Below are positions 4,720 to 7,422 of a stretch of DNA of 7,422 nt, one piece after another. The DNA lies in NCBI GenBank assembly GCA_937864895.1, contig CALMDF010000398.1:1-7422 (forward strand). The letters run 5' to 3'. The notes under the pieces are model-generated. The model saw only the letters and a program-made list of their open reading frames with translations. It had not been told where the DNA came from and made no database searches. This DNA is from an uncultured Holophagales bacterium. GTDB taxonomy: Bacteria > Acidobacteriota > Thermoanaerobaculia > UBA5066. A program made the translations under genes and the position numbers. Position 1 is the first letter of the stretch. Every line of letters starts with the position of its first letter.

Positions 4720-6579
4720 ATGGCTTTGAGCTGGGTAACGGTCGCGTGGTCGGCGGCGATCTCGGCATCGCTCACGCTCGCGCTCGTGAACCTGCTCGTC
4801 TGGGCGAGGGACCGGACGTCCCGGTCCCATCTCCTCTTCGCGACGGCCTCCGTCGCCAACGCCGTGTTCGGCGCCGTCGAGCTCGGCATGCTTCGGGCCA
4901 ACTCCCCCGGCCACCTGGCGGTTCTCCTGCGGTGGGCGTACCTCCCCTTTTTCGTCACCTTCTGCTGCCTCATCGGGTTCGTTCGCCTCTACCTCGACGC
5001 CGGACGGCGGTGGCTCGCGTGGGCGGCGATCGGGACCGGGGCCCTCTCGTCTGTGGTCCTGAACTTCCTGTCGCCGGGAAGCCTCCGCTTCACCGCGATC
5101 GAGCGCGCGATCCCCGTCCGGTTCCTTGGGGAGACCGTCTCGGTCCCGGGTGGCGTCCTGAACCCCTGGGTCAAGATCGGCCAGCTCAGCGGCCTTCTCT
5201 TCCTGGTCTTCGTCGTCGACGCCGGCATCGGCGTCTGGCGGCGTGGGGACCGGCGACGCGCCCTGACGGTCTGCGGCAGCATGTTCTTCTTCATGGCCGT
5301 GGCGCTGGTCAACGCGGCCCTGGTCAACCTGGCAGTGGCCCGCCTCCCCTTCATGGTCACGTTCACCTTCCTCGGAGTCCTCCTCGCGATGGGGCAGGAG
5401 CTCAGCGTGGACGTCGTCCGCGCGCGCGAGCTGGCGCGAGAGCTGCGGGCGAGCGAGGCCGAGCTGCGCGAGAAGGAACGCCGGATGAGCCTCGCGGCGG
5501 AGGCCGCCGAGCTCGCCCTGTGGGACTGGGACATCCCGGACGACTCCATCTGGATCACGCCGGGGGGGCGGACGCTCTACGGCATCGACGAAGGGGAGAA
5601 GTTCGACGTGGCGCGATTCCTCTCGGCGCTCCACGTCGAAGAGCGAGACCGGATCAGGTGTCTCTTCGAGGAGAGCGTCGCCGGGTCCGGCGACTTCCAG
5701 ACGGAGTACCGGGTCGTGCGGCCGGATGGAAGGACCCTGTGGATCGCGGCCCGGGGGGCCGTCGAGCGTGATGACTCAGGGGCGCCGACCCGCATGTACG
5801 GCGTGTCGTTCGACGTCACGCCGCTCAAGGTGGCGGAGCGGGAGCTCCTGCAGAAGCACGGCGAGCTCGCTCACCTCTCGCGCGTCTCGATGCTCGGCGA
5901 GCTCTCGGGATCGCTCGCCCACGAGCTGAACCAGCCGCTCACGGCGATCCTGAGCAACGCGCAGGCCGCGCGCCGGCTCCTGGCCCGTAGCGAGCCCGAC
6001 GTGACCGAGGTGCGCGAGATCCTGAACGACATCGTGGCCCAGGACCGGCGCGCCGGGGACGTGATCCAGCGCCTTCGCCAGATGCTGAAGAAGGGGGAGG
6101 TGCAGCGGCTGCCCCTGGACGTCACGGAGCTGATCCTGGAGTCGCTGCGGCTCATGCGAGGCGAGCTCGCCGGCCGCGGCGTCGCCGTGACCACAGAGCT
6201 CGCAGCGGACATGCCGGTGGTGAGCGGCGACCGCGTCCAGCTCCAGCAGGTGCTCCTCAACCTCGTCATCAACGCCAGCGACGCGATGGCGGCCCTGGAG
6301 CCGACCGACCGCCGGCTCCTCGTGCGCGCGGAGCGGGACGGCGACGGGGGGGCCCGGATCTCGGTCTCGGACCGGGGCTGCGGGATTCCCGCGGACCAGC
6401 TCGAAGCCGTCTTCGAGCCGTTCGTGACGACGAAGGATGCGGGGCTGGGGCTCGGCCTCGCCGTCTGCCGGACGATCGTCCGGGCCCACGGCGGCGAGAT
6501 CCGGGCCGAGAACAACGGCGAGGGGACGCCCGGGGCGACCCTCTCCTTCTTTATTCCCGGAGCGTCCCCGGGCGCATGA
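4720..6579 (+). CDS. membrane PAS sensor histidine kinase (FixL/DctB-like core)
   Basis: A 619-residue sensor kinase. The N-terminal 230 residues hold about seven hydrophobic segments (approximately 8-28, 36-57, 66-92, 97-117, 152-172, 183-204, 207-226), a multi-pass sensor module with little periplasmic domain. A charged coiled-coil-like linker (about 233-256) leads to a PAS domain (about 257-373, with LWDWDI, EYRVVRPDGRTLWI and GVSFDVT). The catalytic core follows: H-box with phospho-acceptor H401 in HELNQPLTAI, N-box N518 in LVINASDAM, G1 box DRGCGI (551-556), F-box FEPFVTTK (565-572) and G2 box GLGLGLAV (575-582). The H-box type groups it with FixL- and DctB-like kinases, which usually partner FixJ- or NtrC-type regulators. 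The ATG at 4720, after a GAGAG-rich weak ribosome site, is preferred to an in-frame TTG at 4681 that lies in the dyad. It overlaps the regulator gene by 4 nt (ATGA), so the two are an operon. The signal sensed is unknown; no haem-binding feature was recognised in the PAS domain. Confidence 0.93.
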   Translation: MALSWVTVAWSAAISASLTLALVNLLVWARDRTSRSHLLFATASVANAVFGAVELGMLRANSPGHLAVLLRWAYLPFFVTFCCLIGFVRLYLDAGRRWLAWAAIGTGALSSVVLNFLSPGSLRFTAIERAIPVRFLGETVSVPGGVLNPWVKIGQLSGLLFLVFVVDAGIGVWRRGDRRRALTVCGSMFFFMAVALVNAALVNLAVARLPFMVTFTFLGVLLAMGQELSVDVVRARELARELRASEAELREKERRMSLAAEAAELALWDWDIPDDSIWITPGGRTLYGIDEGEKFDVARFLSALHVEERDRIRCLFEESVAGSGDFQTEYRVVRPDGRTLWIAARGAVERDDSGAPTRMYGVSFDVTPLKVAERELLQKHGELAHLSRVSMLGELSGSLAHELNQPLTAILSNAQAARRLLARSEPDVTEVREILNDIVAQDRRAGDVIQRLRQMLKKGEVQRLPLDVTELILESLRLMRGELAGRGVAVTTELAADMPVVSGDRVQLQQVLLNLVINASDAMAALEPTDRRLLVRAERDGDGGARISVSDRGCGIPADQLEAVFEPFVTTKDAGLGLGLAVCRTIVRAHGGEIRAENNGEGTPGATLSFFIPGASPGA

Positions 6580-7196
6580 GCGGCCGGCTCCCGACCGTCT
6601 TCCTCGTCGACGACGAGCCGGAGGTCCTGAAGGCCGTGGCGCGCCTCCTCCGCGCGGAGGGCGTTCCGGTTTCGGCGTTCTCTTCGCCCCGCGAGTTCCT
6701 CGACCAGGTCGACCCGGAGGCTCCGGGCTGCCTCGTCCTCGACATGTCGATGCCCGGGGTCTCGGGTCTCGAGGTCCAGCGGGCGCTGGAGACGCGCGGG
6801 TGTCACCTTCCGGTCGTCTTCCTCACGGGCCGGGCCGACGTGCCGGACACCGTCCGGGCCATGAAGGGCGGCGCGTCGGATTTCCTGACGAAGCCGGTGG
6901 AGGACGAGGAGCTCCTCGGAGCCGTGCGGCGGGCGATCGAGAAGGACGCCGTGCTCCGGAGAGAGCGCGCGGAGGAGGCCCTGGTCCGGGCGCGTCTCGA
7001 GACGCTGACCCCGCGCGAGCGGGAGGTCCTCGAGCACGTCGTCGCGGGGGAGCTGAACAAGCAGGTCGCGGGCCACCTCGGGACCGTGGAGAAGACGATC
7101 AAGGTCCACCGGGCCCGCGTGATGGAGAAGATGCAGGCCTCGTCCCTCGCCGACCTCGTCCGCCTCGCGCGGCGGGTCGGAATCGGGCCGCCCTAG
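6576..7196 (+). CDS. FixJ/NarL-family response regulator with LuxR-type HTH
   Basis: A 206-residue DNA-binding response regulator. Its receiver domain (about 5-123) has acidic pocket D12-D13, phospho-acceptor D56 in LVLDMSMPGVSG, T84 in FLTGRA and K106 in LTKPVE. A short helical linker (about 124-141) leads to a LuxR-type helix-turn-helix (about 142-200) beginning LTPREREVLEHV, with the recognition-helix region around GTVEKTIKVHRARVMEKM. Size and order are those of FixJ-type transcription activators. The ATG overlaps the kinase stop (ATGA), giving translational coupling and making it the cognate partner of the kinase. It is likely to act at promoters with inverted-repeat sites; the dyad at 4681-4696 is the nearest candidate. 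It converges on the downstream lactonase gene with a 37-nt gap in which no clear terminator was found. Confidence 0.95.
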   Translation: MSGRLPTVFLVDDEPEVLKAVARLLRAEGVPVSAFSSPREFLDQVDPEAPGCLVLDMSMPGVSGLEVQRALETRGCHLPVVFLTGRADVPDTVRAMKGGASDFLTKPVEDEELLGAVRRAIEKDAVLRRERAEEALVRARLETLTPREREVLEHVVAGELNKQVAGHLGTVEKTIKVHRARVMEKMQASSLADLVRLARRVGIGPP

Positions 7197-7233
7197 GTGT
7201 AGGCGCCTCGCCTCCCGCGGACCGATCCCGCCT

Positions 7234-7422
7234 TCAGCCGAAGCCCGATCCCCCCTCGCCGAAACGCGCCAGCCGCGCCGGGGCTTCCGGCCCGAACACG
7301 ACGCAGACCGGATCCGGGACGGCCACGGACGTGCCCGTGGCGGCCGGGAGGCCCGTCGCCGGGTCGAGGCGGAAGACGACGAGCGAGCCCGAGCCCTGGT
7401 TCGCCGCGACGAGCCAGCGCCC
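7234..7422 (-). CDS. 6-phosphogluconolactonase-like beta-propeller protein, C-terminal fragment
   Basis: Only the last 62 residues plus the TGA stop are in the window; the gene runs off the right edge. The fragment begins GRWLVAANQGSGSLVVF, continues with RLDPATGLP, and then has VAVPDPVCVVF before a Gly-rich tail (GEGGSGFG). This pattern of G-R-hydrophobic-ANQ-S-V-VF-R-DP-TG and a final VP-PVCV-F strand is the usual last blade of seven-bladed lactonases of the YbhE/Pgl type, which hydrolyse 6-phosphogluconolactone in the pentose phosphate pathway; some family members act on other lactones. The start, active-site region and any signal peptide lie outside, so the exact role is not certain. It is convergent with the response regulator and probably unrelated to the sulfatase module. 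Confidence 0.75.
   Translation of the reverse strand, partial: GRWLVAANQGSGSLVVFRLDPATGLPAATGTSVAVPDPVCVVFGPEAPARLARFGEGGSGFG

Noticed and set aside
4644..4973. N-terminal extension of the receiver protein (start at 4973)
   Set aside because: The extra 110 residues are antisense to the kinase membrane region and show no domain. The receiver fold starts directly at the ATG at 4643.
3598..5634. Long minus-strand open frame of 678 codons
   Set aside because: It runs antisense to the kinase and overlaps the receiver and the sulfatase in another frame. The translation is Arg/Asp/Glu/Pro-rich without domain features, as expected of a shadow frame in GC-rich DNA.
5776..7109. Minus-strand open frames opposite the kinase and regulator
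   Set aside because: Composition is low-complexity and there is no ribosome site or recognisable fold. The plus strand carries clear kinase and regulator motifs.
7197..7233. Terminator between the regulator and the lactonase fragment
   Set aside because: Only the short palindrome AGGCGCCT (7201-7208) is present, with no extended stem or T-tract on either strand.

Overview
The window is GC-rich bacterial chromosomal DNA. Most genes have strongly G/C-ending codons (CTC, GTC, GAG, GCC). A periplasmic sulfatase, exported phosphatase-like proteins and an outer-membrane beta-barrel point to a diderm (Gram-negative) organism. Overall style would suit a high-GC Acidobacteriota, Myxococcota or proteobacterial genome, but no marker gene settles the phylum and this is only an impression. 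No rRNA, tRNA, CRISPR array, insertion sequence or phage gene was seen.

Layout. (1) 1-177 is G-tract-rich with no convincing gene. (2) 178-822 (+) encodes the C-terminal beta-barrel part of an outer-membrane protein of the patatin/BamA-like type; its expected N-terminal half is missing or broken. (3) 844-2324 (-) is a two-gene unit: an exported HAD-superfamily hydrolase whose stop codon overlaps the GTG start of a small membrane-anchored protein of unknown function. Its 5' leader holds a strong GC-rich hairpin and a 12-bp palindrome. (4) 2541-2577 is a clear intrinsic terminator that ends the next unit. (5) 2589-4643 (-) is a single-domain response regulator followed after 17 nt-scale spacing (15 nt by count) by an exported arylsulfatase. 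(6) 4644-4719 is a short divergent control region with a perfect 16-bp dyad and a promoter-like pair. (7) 4720-7196 (+) is a membrane PAS histidine kinase overlapping by 4 nt a FixJ/NarL-type response regulator. (8) 7234-7422 (-) is the C-terminal end of a beta-propeller 6-phosphogluconolactonase-like protein running off the window.

How the parts may work together. The kinase and LuxR-type regulator form a complete two-component pair. It is transcribed divergently from an output-less receiver protein that is followed by the sulfatase. The simplest model (inference) is that the pair senses a membrane or periplasmic signal and controls the sulfatase unit through the dyad in the shared control region, with the extra receiver acting as a phosphate sink or branch. 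The HAD hydrolase and its small partner lie just downstream on the same strand. They may belong to the same periplasmic ester-hydrolysis function, but a terminator separates them from the sulfatase.
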